Origin: Phreatobacter cathodiphilus
GTDB lineage: Bacteria; Pseudomonadota; Alphaproteobacteria; Rhizobiales; Phreatobacteraceae
NCBI RefSeq assembly: GCF_003008515.1
Contig: NZ_CP027668.1
Span: 984,001-1,048,000 of the forward strand
Reading direction: 5' to 3'
DNA: 64,000 bases
The position numbers and the translations under genes were made by a program. The notes beneath the pieces were generated by a model. That model had not been told where the DNA came from and ran no database searches. It was given only the letters and a program-made list of their open reading frames with translations. Below, piece by piece: positions 17,494 to 26,350 of this stretch. Positions within the stretch are counted from its first letter, which is position 1. Each line of letters opens with the position of its first letter.

Positions 17494-20337
17494 TCAGGCC
17501 GCGATGCGCAGGGCCCGTTCCTCCGACGAGAGATAGGCCTCGATCCCGTCCGAGAAGGCCGTGAGCGCGGCCGGCTCGGTCAGGTCCGCGGGTGAGACGC
17601 GCGTCAGCCCGACGACCCCGACCTGCCCCAGATTGGCCGCGGCACCGTTCAACTGGTGGAGAAGTCCTTCGAGGGCGGTGAGATCGCCCCGCCCGGCCGC
17701 GGCGCCGATGCCGGCCAGCAGGCGGCGCGATTCGTCGACGAAGGTCTCGATGAGCCTGCGGCCCGCTTGGGGACCGATCTCGCCAAAAAGGGCGTGGCGG
17801 AGCGCGGCGTCGACGCCGACAGCCTCCTCGGCCACGGCGGGCGCCGCCGGCCAGGAACACCGCGCCAGGGCCGCCTCCAGCTTGGCGCGGGTGACGGGCT
17901 TGGCGATGAAGTCGTCCATGCCGGCGTCGAGGCAGGCCTGCCGGTCGGATGCGAAGGCGTTCGCCGTCAGCCCGATGACGGCGGTCTGGGCGTTGGGGCC
18001 GTCGCCGGCGCGCAGGGCGCGGGCCGTCCGGGTGCCGTCCATGACGGGCATGTGCATGTCCATCAGGATGACGTCGAAGCCCCGCTGCGCCGCGAGGTCG
18101 AGAGCCGCCGCGCCGTGGTCCGCGACCGTCACGGTGTGGCCCATCGCGGTCAGGAGCAGGGTCGCCACCTGCTGGTTGATGGCATTGTCCTCGACGAGCA
18201 GGACGGAGAGTTGGGTCGGGAGTTTCGGTCTGGGGGCCCGTTCGGCCGGCCTCAGGGCTCCGTCGGCCTGTGGCGCCGGCACGTCGAACCAGAAGACCGA
18301 GCCCTTGCCGAGAGTGCTCTCGACGCCGATCTCGCCGCCCATGGCATCGACGATCCGCTTGCAGATGGCGAGGCCGAGGCCGGTGCCGCCGAACCGGCGG
18401 GTGATGGAGGCGTCGACCTGCGAGAACTCCTTGAAGAGCTGCGCGTGTGAATCCTCGGCGATGCCGATGCCCGAATCGATAATGGAGAAGCGCAGCCCCG
18501 GCCGGCCGGTGGCGAGGGTGCGCGTTCCCACCGAGACGACGACGCCGCCCTGCAGGGTGAACTTCAGCGCATTGGCGACCAGGTTGATCAGCACCTGCCG
18601 GATGCGCGTGCCGTCGGTCTCGATGAGGGCCGGCACGTCGTCGGCGACGACGATGTCGAAGCGGAGGTTCTTCTCCTGCGCCCGCTGCCCCAGCATCTCC
18701 TTCACGGAGGTCGTCAGGGCCCGCACATCCACGACCGTCGGCTCCAGCTGGACGGCTCCGGAATCGAGCTTGGCATAGTCCAGCACGTCGTTGACGATAT
18801 CGAGCAGGGCCTCGCCGCATTCGTGAATGGACTTCAGGTGGCCGCGCTGCGCGGCCGACAGTCGCGTCGTCTCCAGGATGGACGACATGCCGATGATGCC
18901 GTTCAGCGGCGTACGGATTTCGTGGCTCATGGTCGCGAGGAAGGCCGTGCGGACCTGGGAGGCCTTTTCGGCGGCGTCGCGCGCATCCCGCAGAGCCGTC
19001 TCGAACCGCTTGCGCTCGGTGATGTCCGTATAGGTCTGGACGAAGCCGCCGCCGGGGAGGGGGCGCGTGCAGATTTCGAGGACCCTGCCGTTCCGCTCGT
19101 GCTCGCGGATCGAGAGCAGGTCCGGATCGGGGGCCGCGCCGCCGTGGACGTCGCCGACGATGCTCCCACCCGCGGTCGCCTCGTGGAGGAGCAGGTCGGC
19201 GAGGGGGAAGCCGGCCCGGGTGAAGCTGTCCGGCAGTCCCAGGAGGTCCAGCGCATTCTGGTTGACCACAGCAACCTCGCCGTTGCCGTCGACCATCAGG
19301 ATGCCCTGCGCCATGTTGTTCAGCGTCAGGTCGAGCTCGTGGCTCGCGGCCTTGGCGGCGGCCCGGCTCCGGGTGAGCTCGGCAAGGGCCGCTCCGAAGC
19401 GCCGCCAATAGGCGATGCCGAGCAGGATGACGCCGAGGACGCCCACCGTCAGGCCGGCGGCGATCAGCCTCATCCGGGCCGCGGTGGCGATCCGGAGCTG
19501 CCTGGCGTCCGTGTCGTCGACGCGCACCGCCACGACGAGAGGCCAGTCGTTGACGGCCCGGTAGGCCGTCGCGCGGCCGATCTCCTCGCCCTGTCCCATC
19601 TCCACGGACAGGCTGTCGACCAGGACCCTGGACAGGCCCGGCCCGCTCTCGTAGCGGCTGCCGAGGGTCTGTCGGTTCAGACCCGCCATGGCCCGCACGA
19701 TCCCGTCGCGACCGACGACCGCGATGCCGCCGCCCTTGCCGAGGTCGATGGACTCGTAGAACCGGGAGAGGAAATAGGGATCGAGCGAGGCGACGATGAC
19801 CCCGCGGAAGGTTCCGTCCGGGTCGGCGATCCGGCGCGTCAGCTGGATCGACCAGCGCCCCGACGCTCGGCCCAGAACGGGCTTGCTGATGAAGAGGCTG
19901 TCCTGCCGGGCGTCGACATGGACGCGGAAATGTTCCCGGTCGCCCAGGTCCATCCTCGGCGCGGCTCCCGCCGTCGTCGTCGTCTCCATGCGGCCGTCGG
20001 CGCCGATGATGGTGAACTGCAGCGCCAGGTCCTTGAAATTGTACTGGTTGTTCACCCAGGCCTGCAGGTCGAAGTCGCCTCCCGCCCTGAGGTAGTCCTG
20101 GCGGATGAACTTGATCGTGGTGTCGGTCTGGTTGATGGCCTGGCGGATATGCTCGTCGAACAGCCGGGCGTAGTTCTGGGCCGTCTGGCTCGCCGTCCTG
20201 CGGGCGAAGGCCCGCTCCTGGTGGATGTCCATCTCGACGGCGGCCCAGATCATTCCGATCACCGCGAAGCCGAGAGCGGTGGCCAGAGCGATGATGTGGC
20301 GGACCGGTCTTTGCGCGCTGGCTTGAGAATGGGCCAT
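17494..20337 (-). CDS. Hybrid sensor histidine kinase (Cache-PAS-HisKA-HATPase-REC-HPt)
   Basis: 947-aa inner-membrane sensor kinase. Helix 1 is at about 13-35, a large periplasmic Cache/PDC-type sensor follows (to about 285), helix 2 is at about 293-315, then a PAS domain (about 335-450). HisKA has His472 in TMSHEIRTPLNG. The HATPase motifs are NLVANALKF, DSGIGIAED and RFGGTGLGLAI. The receiver domain carries LLVEDN and ILMDMHMPVMDG. A C-terminal HPt carries LHQLNGAAANLG. A full phosphorelay is therefore in one chain. Start at ATG 20337 with GAAGG 8 bases upstream. It is divergent from a REC/HD-GYP gene 229 bp away, which is a plausible output partner. Confidence 0.93.
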   Translation of the reverse strand: MAHSQASAQRPVRHIIALATALGFAVIGMIWAAVEMDIHQERAFARRTASQTAQNYARLFDEHIRQAINQTDTTIKFIRQDYLRAGGDFDLQAWVNNQYNFKDLALQFTIIGADGRMETTTTAGAAPRMDLGDREHFRVHVDARQDSLFISKPVLGRASGRWSIQLTRRIADPDGTFRGVIVASLDPYFLSRFYESIDLGKGGGIAVVGRDGIVRAMAGLNRQTLGSRYESGPGLSRVLVDSLSVEMGQGEEIGRATAYRAVNDWPLVVAVRVDDTDARQLRIATAARMRLIAAGLTVGVLGVILLGIAYWRRFGAALAELTRSRAAAKAASHELDLTLNNMAQGILMVDGNGEVAVVNQNALDLLGLPDSFTRAGFPLADLLLHEATAGGSIVGDVHGGAAPDPDLLSIREHERNGRVLEICTRPLPGGGFVQTYTDITERKRFETALRDARDAAEKASQVRTAFLATMSHEIRTPLNGIIGMSSILETTRLSAAQRGHLKSIHECGEALLDIVNDVLDYAKLDSGAVQLEPTVVDVRALTTSVKEMLGQRAQEKNLRFDIVVADDVPALIETDGTRIRQVLINLVANALKFTLQGGVVVSVGTRTLATGRPGLRFSIIDSGIGIAEDSHAQLFKEFSQVDASITRRFGGTGLGLAICKRIVDAMGGEIGVESTLGKGSVFWFDVPAPQADGALRPAERAPRPKLPTQLSVLLVEDNAINQQVATLLLTAMGHTVTVADHGAAALDLAAQRGFDVILMDMHMPVMDGTRTARALRAGDGPNAQTAVIGLTANAFASDRQACLDAGMDDFIAKPVTRAKLEAALARCSWPAAPAVAEEAVGVDAALRHALFGEIGPQAGRRLIETFVDESRRLLAGIGAAAGRGDLTALEGLLHQLNGAAANLGQVGVVGLTRVSPADLTEPAALTAFSDGIEAYLSSEERALRIAA

Positions 20338-20566
20338 CGGATGAGCCTTCTGGCGGAAAACAGCCGCCAATTGTCACGACCGGAGTTCCGCTGCGGTAAA
20401 GATCGGCTTTCCTCGGACCAGATCTTCGCAGTCATGCTAACAATGGCTTTCGCCGGGGGTGGGTGCTGTAGGATGATCGTGTGGTGACGTCGTTTACCTC
20501 CTTGCACTATGTCGGAGGAGGTTGGCCGGCCGCCGACCTCCGGCCGTTGAAGGAGTGGGACAGCCG

Positions 20567-21631
20567 ATGTCCGTGATGATCGTTGACGACGCGGAGACTA
20601 ATCTTCTCGTCATCAAGTCACTGGTGGACGCCTGCGGCGTGTCGGGTTCCAAGACGTTCAGGAGCCCGACCGATGCCGTCGCCAGCCTCGACGACATCTC
20701 TCCCGCCCTGATCCTCGTCGACTATATGATGCCGGAGCTCGACGGCATCGGCTTCCTCCGCGCCGTCCGGTCGCGGCCCCGCTTCGTGGATACGCCCGTC
20801 GTCATGGTGACCACGAGCGACCAGCGCTCCGTCCGCCTCGAAGCGCTCGAGGCCGGAGCGACGGACTTCATCGTCAAGCCGATCGACCCCGCCGAGTTCA
20901 AGGCGCGCATCCGCAACCTCATGCAACTGGCCGAAGCCCAGAAGAAGCTGAAGGACCAGGCGGCCTGGCTGGCGGGCGAAGTCCAAAAGGCCCTGGACAT
21001 CGCCCGCGGGCGCGAGGCCGAGATCGTCACGCGCCTGGCCCGTGCCGCCGAGCTGCGCGACCCCGAGACAGGCCAGCATCTCGATCGCATGTCCCGCTAT
21101 GCCGAGAAGATCGCCAGGGCCATGGGGCTCGACGACGAATTCTGCGAGCGGATGCGCATCGCCGCCCCCATGCACGACATCGGCAAGATCGGCATTCCCG
21201 ACTCGATCCTCCTGAAGCCCGGGCCGCTCACTCCGTCCGAGCGTCTGGAGATGCAGAAGCACGCCCAGCAGGGCGGGGAGATCCTGGAACGGTCGACGTC
21301 CGAACTCATCCGCCTCGCCGGCGAGATCGCCATTTCACATCATGAGCGTTTCGACGGGACCGGCTATCCCTTCGGCCTGTCGGGCGAGGCGATTCCGCTG
21401 GCCGGACGGATCACGTCCCTCGCCGACGTCTTCGACGCGCTGACCTCCGCCCGGCCCTACAAGAAGGCCTGGAGCCCGGAGGAGGCGCGGTCCTACATTC
21501 TCGGCGAGCGCGGACGCCATTTCGACCCGGCCTGTGTGGATGCGATGATGTCGGTCTGGTCCGAGATCGTCGCCATCCAGGCGAGCTGTGCGGACGGCAA
21601 GGCGGCCCCGCGCGCCCTCCCGTCGCGCTAG
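20567..21631 (+). CDS. RpfG-like response regulator, REC + HD-GYP c-di-GMP phosphodiesterase
   Basis: 354-aa cytoplasmic regulator. The REC domain has acidic pocket VDDAE, phospho-acceptor Asp52 (LVDYMMPELDG) and KPID. A short coiled coil leads to an HD-GYP domain with His203-Asp204 (MHDIGKIGIPD), SHHERFDGTGYPFGLSG and DVFDALTS. All metal-binding residues and the GYP motif are intact, so it should hydrolyse cyclic di-GMP. ATG 20567 (MSVMIVDDAE) follows AAGGAG at a slightly long spacing; an upstream start at 20522 would place extra residues before the REC beta strand. It probably receives phosphate from the divergent hybrid kinase. The stop overlaps the convergent hydrolase gene by 4 bp. Confidence 0.92.
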   Translation: MSVMIVDDAETNLLVIKSLVDACGVSGSKTFRSPTDAVASLDDISPALILVDYMMPELDGIGFLRAVRSRPRFVDTPVVMVTTSDQRSVRLEALEAGATDFIVKPIDPAEFKARIRNLMQLAEAQKKLKDQAAWLAGEVQKALDIARGREAEIVTRLARAAELRDPETGQHLDRMSRYAEKIARAMGLDDEFCERMRIAAPMHDIGKIGIPDSILLKPGPLTPSERLEMQKHAQQGGEILERSTSELIRLAGEIAISHHERFDGTGYPFGLSGEAIPLAGRITSLADVFDALTSARPYKKAWSPEEARSYILGERGRHFDPACVDAMMSVWSEIVAIQASCADGKAAPRALPSR

Positions 21632-22713
21632 GCCCGCTTCCCCCGCGCCTTGCCCGGGCGAGCGGCCGGGGGCGTCCCGGCGGCGAGGAAGGCGGCGATC
21701 TCCGGCCATGTCCGGTCGAGCACGTCACGGCCCATGAACAGGCTGAGATGGCGTCCGGCGACGAGGTGCGTGGCGATCCGGTCAGGCGGGGTCGCCACGT
21801 GACGAGCCATGGCGAGGACCTGCGGCGCGCTGACGATCTCGTCCTCCCGCGCCGCCACCAGGACCAGCGGACAGACGACGGCGTAGAGGCCGGTCTCCCG
21901 CCCGAGGGCCGGGAAGGTGCCGCGCGCCAGCCGGTTCTCCCGGAAGAGCCAGTCGACCGTCTGGCGGTAGAAGGCGCCGGGAAGATCGACGACGTCCTCG
22001 TTCCAGGCGCGGAAGCGCGCGGCGAGCGCCGGGGTCACCCGGCGCCGCTGCAGTACCGCCGCCATCAGGGCCTCGTCGGCGGCGGCGTTCGGCCAGGCCT
22101 CCCGCATGGCCCGCCCGCGCACGAGGCCGCCTCCCTGGTCGAGCATCAGCTCCACCGCCGCCGGCGGCGTCCGGTCGATCAGCCCGGTGAGCAGGCTCGG
22201 GGCCGCCGCCATGTCGATCGGAGCGCCGACCAGGACGAGCCGCGCCGTCTTGGCCGGGAACCGGGCCGCATGGATGGCGGCGAGCGTCCCGCCCTGGCAG
22301 AGCCCCACCACCGCAGCCGGCGAACCGGCATCGTCCACCGCCACCGTAAGGTCCTCGAGCTGGTGGTCGATGGACTGGTGGCGGCGCGTCCCGTCGGCGC
22401 TGCGCCAGTCGGTGAGCCAGATCCGCCCCGTGCCGGCGCCCAGCAGCGCCTCGATCACGCTGTGGCCGGGGGCCAGGTCGGCGATGGTCGCCCGGTGCAG
22501 CGCATAGGGCGCCACGAGGATCACGGCCGGGCCCTGGCCGCCGCCGAACTGCCTGAGACGCATGGTGGGCAGTTCGCGGATGACGGTGTTCGGCGTCGTC
22601 CAGTCCCAGTCCGGCTCCGGCCGGTCATGCGAGGGGGATGCCATGACCTCCAACGTCCGGCGCGCCGCCGCCAGCGAGGCGTCGATGAGCGCGAGCCAGG
22701 GCAGCAGCTGCAT
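21628..22713 (-). CDS. PhaC/PhaZ-like alpha/beta hydrolase beside PHA synthase
   Basis: 361-aa alpha/beta hydrolase. It has a PhaC-like nucleophile elbow with cysteine (VVGLCQGGTLAA), an LTDWRSAD segment similar to PHA synthase, an acid in ...AAREDEIVSAP, and a final His in AGRHLSLFMG. It lacks the N-terminal region of a class I synthase. It starts 10 bp after the phaC stop codon, so it is in the same operon. Possible roles are an intracellular PHA depolymerase (those enzymes also use Cys), a synthase subunit, or a chain-modifying enzyme. Cytoplasmic or granule-bound. Confidence 0.78.
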   Translation of the reverse strand: MQLLPWLALIDASLAAARRTLEVMASPSHDRPEPDWDWTTPNTVIRELPTMRLRQFGGGQGPAVILVAPYALHRATIADLAPGHSVIEALLGAGTGRIWLTDWRSADGTRRHQSIDHQLEDLTVAVDDAGSPAAVVGLCQGGTLAAIHAARFPAKTARLVLVGAPIDMAAAPSLLTGLIDRTPPAAVELMLDQGGGLVRGRAMREAWPNAAADEALMAAVLQRRRVTPALAARFRAWNEDVVDLPGAFYRQTVDWLFRENRLARGTFPALGRETGLYAVVCPLVLVAAREDEIVSAPQVLAMARHVATPPDRIATHLVAGRHLSLFMGRDVLDRTWPEIAAFLAAGTPPAARPGKARGKRA

Positions 22714-22723
22714 GGCGGCCTCC

Positions 22724-24511
22724 TCATCCCCTCACATAGGTGCCGGGGGCCTCGTCGAGAGCCGGGTAGCCGGCCGCCGCGTCGCCCAGAGGGGGAGGCG
22801 GGCGCATCGGGGCCGTCGACGTCCGGTTCAGCCAGTCCCCCCAGGACATCCACCAGCTCCCCTCGACGGGGTCATGGGCGGCGAACCAGGCGTCCGCGTC
22901 GAGATGCGGATCCCCGTCTTCCCGCGTGCCGATGCGATGGACCCGGCCCGACGTCCCCGGCGGCGAGACGACCCCCTGGTTGTGGCCGCCGTTGGTGAGG
23001 GCGAAGGTGACGGGGGTGTCGAGCGACAGGTGGAGCTTGTAGACGGCGCGCCAGGGCGCGATGTGATCCCATTCCGCGCCGAGCACGAAGAGCGGCACGC
23101 GGATGTCCTGGAGGGCGATGGTGCGGCCCTCCACCGTGAAGCGCCCCTCGGCGAGATCGTTGGCGAGATAGAGCGAGCGCAGATAGTGGGCGTGCATGCG
23201 GGCCGGCATGCGCGTGCCGTCCTGCGACCAGGCCATGATGTCGAACAGCCGCCGACGCTCGCCCATCATGTATTCGCGCACCATGCGCGACCAGATGAGA
23301 TCGTTGGCGCGCAACAGGTTGAACGTGCCCATCATGCGCGGCCCCTCGAGATAGCCGCGCTCCTCCATCATGTCCTCGAGCAGGGCGAGCTGGCTGTCGC
23401 TGATGAACAGGCGCAACTCGCCCGCCTCGTGGAAGTCGGTGAGGGCGGCGAGCAGCGTGAGGCTGGCGAGCCGGGTGTCGCCGTCCCGCGCCATGGCGGC
23501 GGCGGTGATCGCCATCAGCGTGCCGCCGAGGCAGTAGCCGACGGCATGGACCCGAGGGGAGCCGGTGATCCGGGTCGCCGCCGCGATGGCCGCCATCGCC
23601 CCCTCGGTCCGGTACTGGTCGAAGGCGACGTCACGGTCCGCCTCTGTCGGGTTCTTCCAGGAGACGACGAAGACGGTGAAGCCCTGGGCGACGAGGTGGC
23701 GGACCAGCGAGTTCTCGGGCCGCAGGTCCAGGATGTAGTATTTCATGATCCAGGCCGGAACGATCACCACCGGCTCCGCGTGGACGGCGGGCGTCGCTGG
23801 CGCATACTGGATGATCTCGGCGAGGGGCGTGCGGGCCACCACCTTGCCGGGCGTCACCGCCACGGTCTCCCCGACCCGGAAGGCCTCGGCACCGGCCGCG
23901 GTCGCCCCTGTCGCCGTGATCCGTGCATCCTCCAGCCAATGGCGGAACCCTTCGACCAACGACTGTCCGCCGGTGGCGACCGCCTTCTGCATCACTTCCG
24001 GATTGGTCGCCATGAAGTTGGACGGTGACCAGAAGTCGAGGATCTGCCGGGCGGCGAAATCCACCATCGCGGCGCTCTGGGGCGACACGCCGTGGACGCC
24101 GCGCGTCGCAGCCTCCCACCAGGCCTCCGCGGCGCGGTGGGTGCAGGCGAACTGCCGGTAGGGCCAGCGGTCCCAGGCGGGGTCGCGGAAGCGGCGGTCG
24201 CCCTCGCGGGCCTCCCCGCAGGGGCCGAACGGTCCGCCGTCGGCGGCGAGCTGCATCGCCTGGCTGAAGGCGAGGGTTGCGAGGTCCATCCGCCGGCCCG
24301 GAGAGACGGCGAGGTGCGACGCCCAGTCGAGCCAGGCGCCCGTCAGCGCCAGCACCGAAACGCCGCCGTTCAGTTGTCCTGCGAGCGCCCACAGCTTGCG
24401 GTCGAGCAGGTTCGCCGAGGCCGCCGGCGCTGCTGCAGGCCTCGCCTTGCGTGCCGGGACCGACGGGGTGCCGGTCGCTCGTCGTGTCGTCGCCGCTGTT
24501 GATCGCGCCAT
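22724..24511 (-). CDS. phaC: Class I poly(3-hydroxyalkanoate) synthase PhaC
   Basis: 595-aa polyester synthase that polymerises (R)-3-hydroxyacyl-CoA on storage granules. The N-terminal PhaC_N region includes NFMATNPEVMQKAV and DWRPENS-type sequence (ILDLRPENSLVRHL). The catalytic domain has nucleophile Cys327 in GYCLGGTL, the general-base region GAEWDHIAPW and catalytic His in TNGGHNQG. Start at ATG 24511 with GGAGG five bases upstream; a longer frame to 24604 has no site. The first 45 residues are Ala/Arg/Thr-rich. No phasin, phaA, phaB or phaR is within the window. Confidence 0.93.
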   Translation of the reverse strand: MARSTAATTRRATGTPSVPARKARPAAAPAASANLLDRKLWALAGQLNGGVSVLALTGAWLDWASHLAVSPGRRMDLATLAFSQAMQLAADGGPFGPCGEAREGDRRFRDPAWDRWPYRQFACTHRAAEAWWEAATRGVHGVSPQSAAMVDFAARQILDFWSPSNFMATNPEVMQKAVATGGQSLVEGFRHWLEDARITATGATAAGAEAFRVGETVAVTPGKVVARTPLAEIIQYAPATPAVHAEPVVIVPAWIMKYYILDLRPENSLVRHLVAQGFTVFVVSWKNPTEADRDVAFDQYRTEGAMAAIAAATRITGSPRVHAVGYCLGGTLMAITAAAMARDGDTRLASLTLLAALTDFHEAGELRLFISDSQLALLEDMMEERGYLEGPRMMGTFNLLRANDLIWSRMVREYMMGERRRLFDIMAWSQDGTRMPARMHAHYLRSLYLANDLAEGRFTVEGRTIALQDIRVPLFVLGAEWDHIAPWRAVYKLHLSLDTPVTFALTNGGHNQGVVSPPGTSGRVHRIGTREDGDPHLDADAWFAAHDPVEGSWWMSWGDWLNRTSTAPMRPPPPLGDAAAGYPALDEAPGTYVRG

Positions 24512-25036
24512 CGTCGCCTCCACCCGAAGCTGCGGCCAAGTCTGCCGGACCGCGGCCTCCCGGCTGTTGACCTGGAACAATCGCGGCACGTGGCATTTCA
24601 CCACGCCGACCCCCGGCGGGCTCGACGCCCCGGCCAGGCGGGGGAAACGGAATGGCCGGCGAAAACGGCGGCAATCCGGCCCGCAGACGCTGAGGATCCG
24701 TCACTCGGCCCCGATAAACGGCTCGACAAGCTCCGACTTGCCGAACATACTGCTGAGAATGTTCGCTTCGGCGGACGATCAACGAGCCGGGGCATGACCC
24801 CTGGCCATCTATGGGGAGAACTGGCCTCGGACTGCCCGACCAGGCGGCGACCGGTCAGCTGCCAGAGCCTCGGAACAGGGCCACGGTCCGCTTCCGGCTT
24901 GGCCGGCGGGTCGCACGGTTCCACCCCTCCTTAACCTGCCAGAGCCGCGCCAAGCGGCCGTCAGAACCATCGGAAACGCTGCGGCTCGCGCCGCGACCGG
25001 CGCCCGTGACGGGCGCTACCCTAGGAGGACGACACG
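24512..25036. other. Divergent intergenic region between phaC and liv operon
   Basis: 525 bases with no supported gene. It must hold the promoters for phaC (reverse) and the ABC-transporter operon (forward). Open frames here are Arg/Ala-rich and lack ribosome sites. The notable element is the palindrome at 24742-24765, listed separately. The AGGAGG ribosome site for the transporter lies at the right end. Confidence 0.6.
24742..24765. promoter_or_regulatory. Perfect 7-bp inverted repeat, possible operator
   Basis: CGAACAT and ATGTTCG are separated by 10 bases (ACTGCTGAGA). It is the most AT-rich spot of the phaC/liv intergenic region and could bind a dimeric regulator. It is not the alphaproteobacterial LexA direct repeat (GTTC-N7-GTTC). 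The regulator is unknown. Confidence 0.4.
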
Positions 25037-26281
25037 ATGAATCTCACCCGTCGCCACGTGGTCGGTTCCGGCATCGCCGCGGCCGCCCTTTCGACCATGC
25101 CGGTCCGCGCCCAGTCCGGCCCCGTCCGCATCGCCTTCATCGATCCGCTCTCGGGATTCATGGCCCCGGTCGGCGACGGCGGCCTCAAGCAGTTCCAGTT
25201 CGAGGCCGAGCGGATCAATGCCGCCGGCGGCGTGGCCGGCGGCCGCAAGCTGGAGATCATCGGGCTCGACAACAAGCTCAACCCGCAGGAATCCATCGTC
25301 CAGCTCGAAAAGGCGATCGACCAGGGCGTGCGCTACATCGCCCAGGGCAACGGCTCGTCGGTGGCCTCGGCGCTGGTGGACGCCATCGAGAAGCACAATG
25401 CCCGCAATCCGCGGCAGACCGTGATGTACCTGAACTACGCGGCGGTCGACCCGATCTTCACCAACGACAAGTGCTCGTTCTGGCACTTCCGTTTCGACGC
25501 CGACGCCGACATGAAGCTCTCCGCCATGACCGATTACATCAAGGGTCTGACGGACATCAAGAAGATCTACATCATCGGACAGGACTATTCCTTCGGTAAG
25601 GCCGTGGCGGATTCCTCGGTGAAGATGCTGAAGGAGAAGCGCCCCGACATCGAAATCGTCGGCAACGAGCTGCATCCTCTCGCCCGCGTCCGCGACTTCT
25701 CGCCCTACATCACCAAGATGCGCGCCTCGGGCGCCCAGGCCGTCATCACCGGCAACTGGGGCAACGACATGCAGTTGCTGATCAAGGCCTCGTCGGATGC
25801 CGGCTTCAACGTGCCCTACTTCACCTTCTACGGCGGCGGCCTCGGTGCGGTCGGCGGCATGGGCCGCTCGGCTGTCGGGCTCGTTCGGCAGGTGACCGAG
25901 TGGCATTCCAACATCCCGGACATCGGGATGGACGACACCGTTCGCGCCTTCAAGGCCAAGCACCGCGACCTCGACTACTACTATTACCGGGTCAAGGTGA
26001 TGTTCGACATGCTGGCCAAGACCATGAACGACACCAAGTCGGTGGACGTCCGCGAGGTGGCGATGGCCCTCGAGGGGCTGGAGATGAAGATCGAGACCGG
26101 CATGGCCTCGATGCGCAAGGACAACCACCAGCTCATCCAGCCGCTCTACATCTCCACGCTGGCGGAGAACGTGAAGTTCGACGTCGACAATACCGGCCTC
26201 GGCTTCAAGACCGACATCAAGATCGAAGGCGCGGCGACCGCCATGCCCACCACCTGCCGCATGCGCCGGCCGGCGAGCTGA
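25037..26281 (+). CDS. ABC transporter substrate-binding protein, LivJ-like (Peripla_BP_6)
   Basis: 414-aa periplasmic binding protein for branched-chain amino acids, amides or related small acids. The N terminus RRHVVGSGIAAAALSTMPVRAQ looks like a Tat-type signal (twin Arg) with cleavage after AQ. The mature part begins VRIAFIDPLSGFMAPVG, typical of type I periplasmic binding domains, with YSFGKAVAD in the middle. ATG 25037 follows AGGAGG. It is the first gene of a complete five-gene liv-type operon; a hairpin just after it may raise its level over the membrane parts. Confidence 0.92.
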   Translation: MNLTRRHVVGSGIAAAALSTMPVRAQSGPVRIAFIDPLSGFMAPVGDGGLKQFQFEAERINAAGGVAGGRKLEIIGLDNKLNPQESIVQLEKAIDQGVRYIAQGNGSSVASALVDAIEKHNARNPRQTVMYLNYAAVDPIFTNDKCSFWHFRFDADADMKLSAMTDYIKGLTDIKKIYIIGQDYSFGKAVADSSVKMLKEKRPDIEIVGNELHPLARVRDFSPYITKMRASGAQAVITGNWGNDMQLLIKASSDAGFNVPYFTFYGGGLGAVGGMGRSAVGLVRQVTEWHSNIPDIGMDDTVRAFKAKHRDLDYYYYRVKVMFDMLAKTMNDTKSVDVREVAMALEGLEMKIETGMASMRKDNHQLIQPLYISTLAENVKFDVDNTGLGFKTDIKIEGAATAMPTTCRMRRPAS

Positions 26282-26290
26282 GCCCAGCCG

Positions 26291-26319
26291 CTGCGGCGGG
26301 TCCCCGAGGCCCGCCGCAG
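26291..26319 (+). promoter_or_regulatory. Intra-operon hairpin after binding-protein gene
   Basis: A perfect 10-bp stem (CTGCGGCGGG with CCCGCCGCAG) around a 9-base loop starts 10 bases after the substrate-binding protein stop codon and before the permease genes. Such structures in ABC operons commonly protect the upstream mRNA or act as partial terminators, giving more binding protein than permease. No T run, so probably not a full terminator. Confidence 0.6.
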
Positions 26320-26350
26320 TCCATTCCGCACATTCCGGAGGGTCCCGCGC

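Noticed and set aside
17252-20377. 1041-aa frame on the same strand as the hybrid kinase but in another frame
   Set aside because: Arg/Pro/Gly-rich repeats with no domain, while the overlapping frame encodes a complete kinase.
24742-24765. LexA box
   Set aside because: Alphaproteobacterial LexA sites are direct repeats of GTTC with 7-base spacing; this is an inverted repeat with a different spacing.
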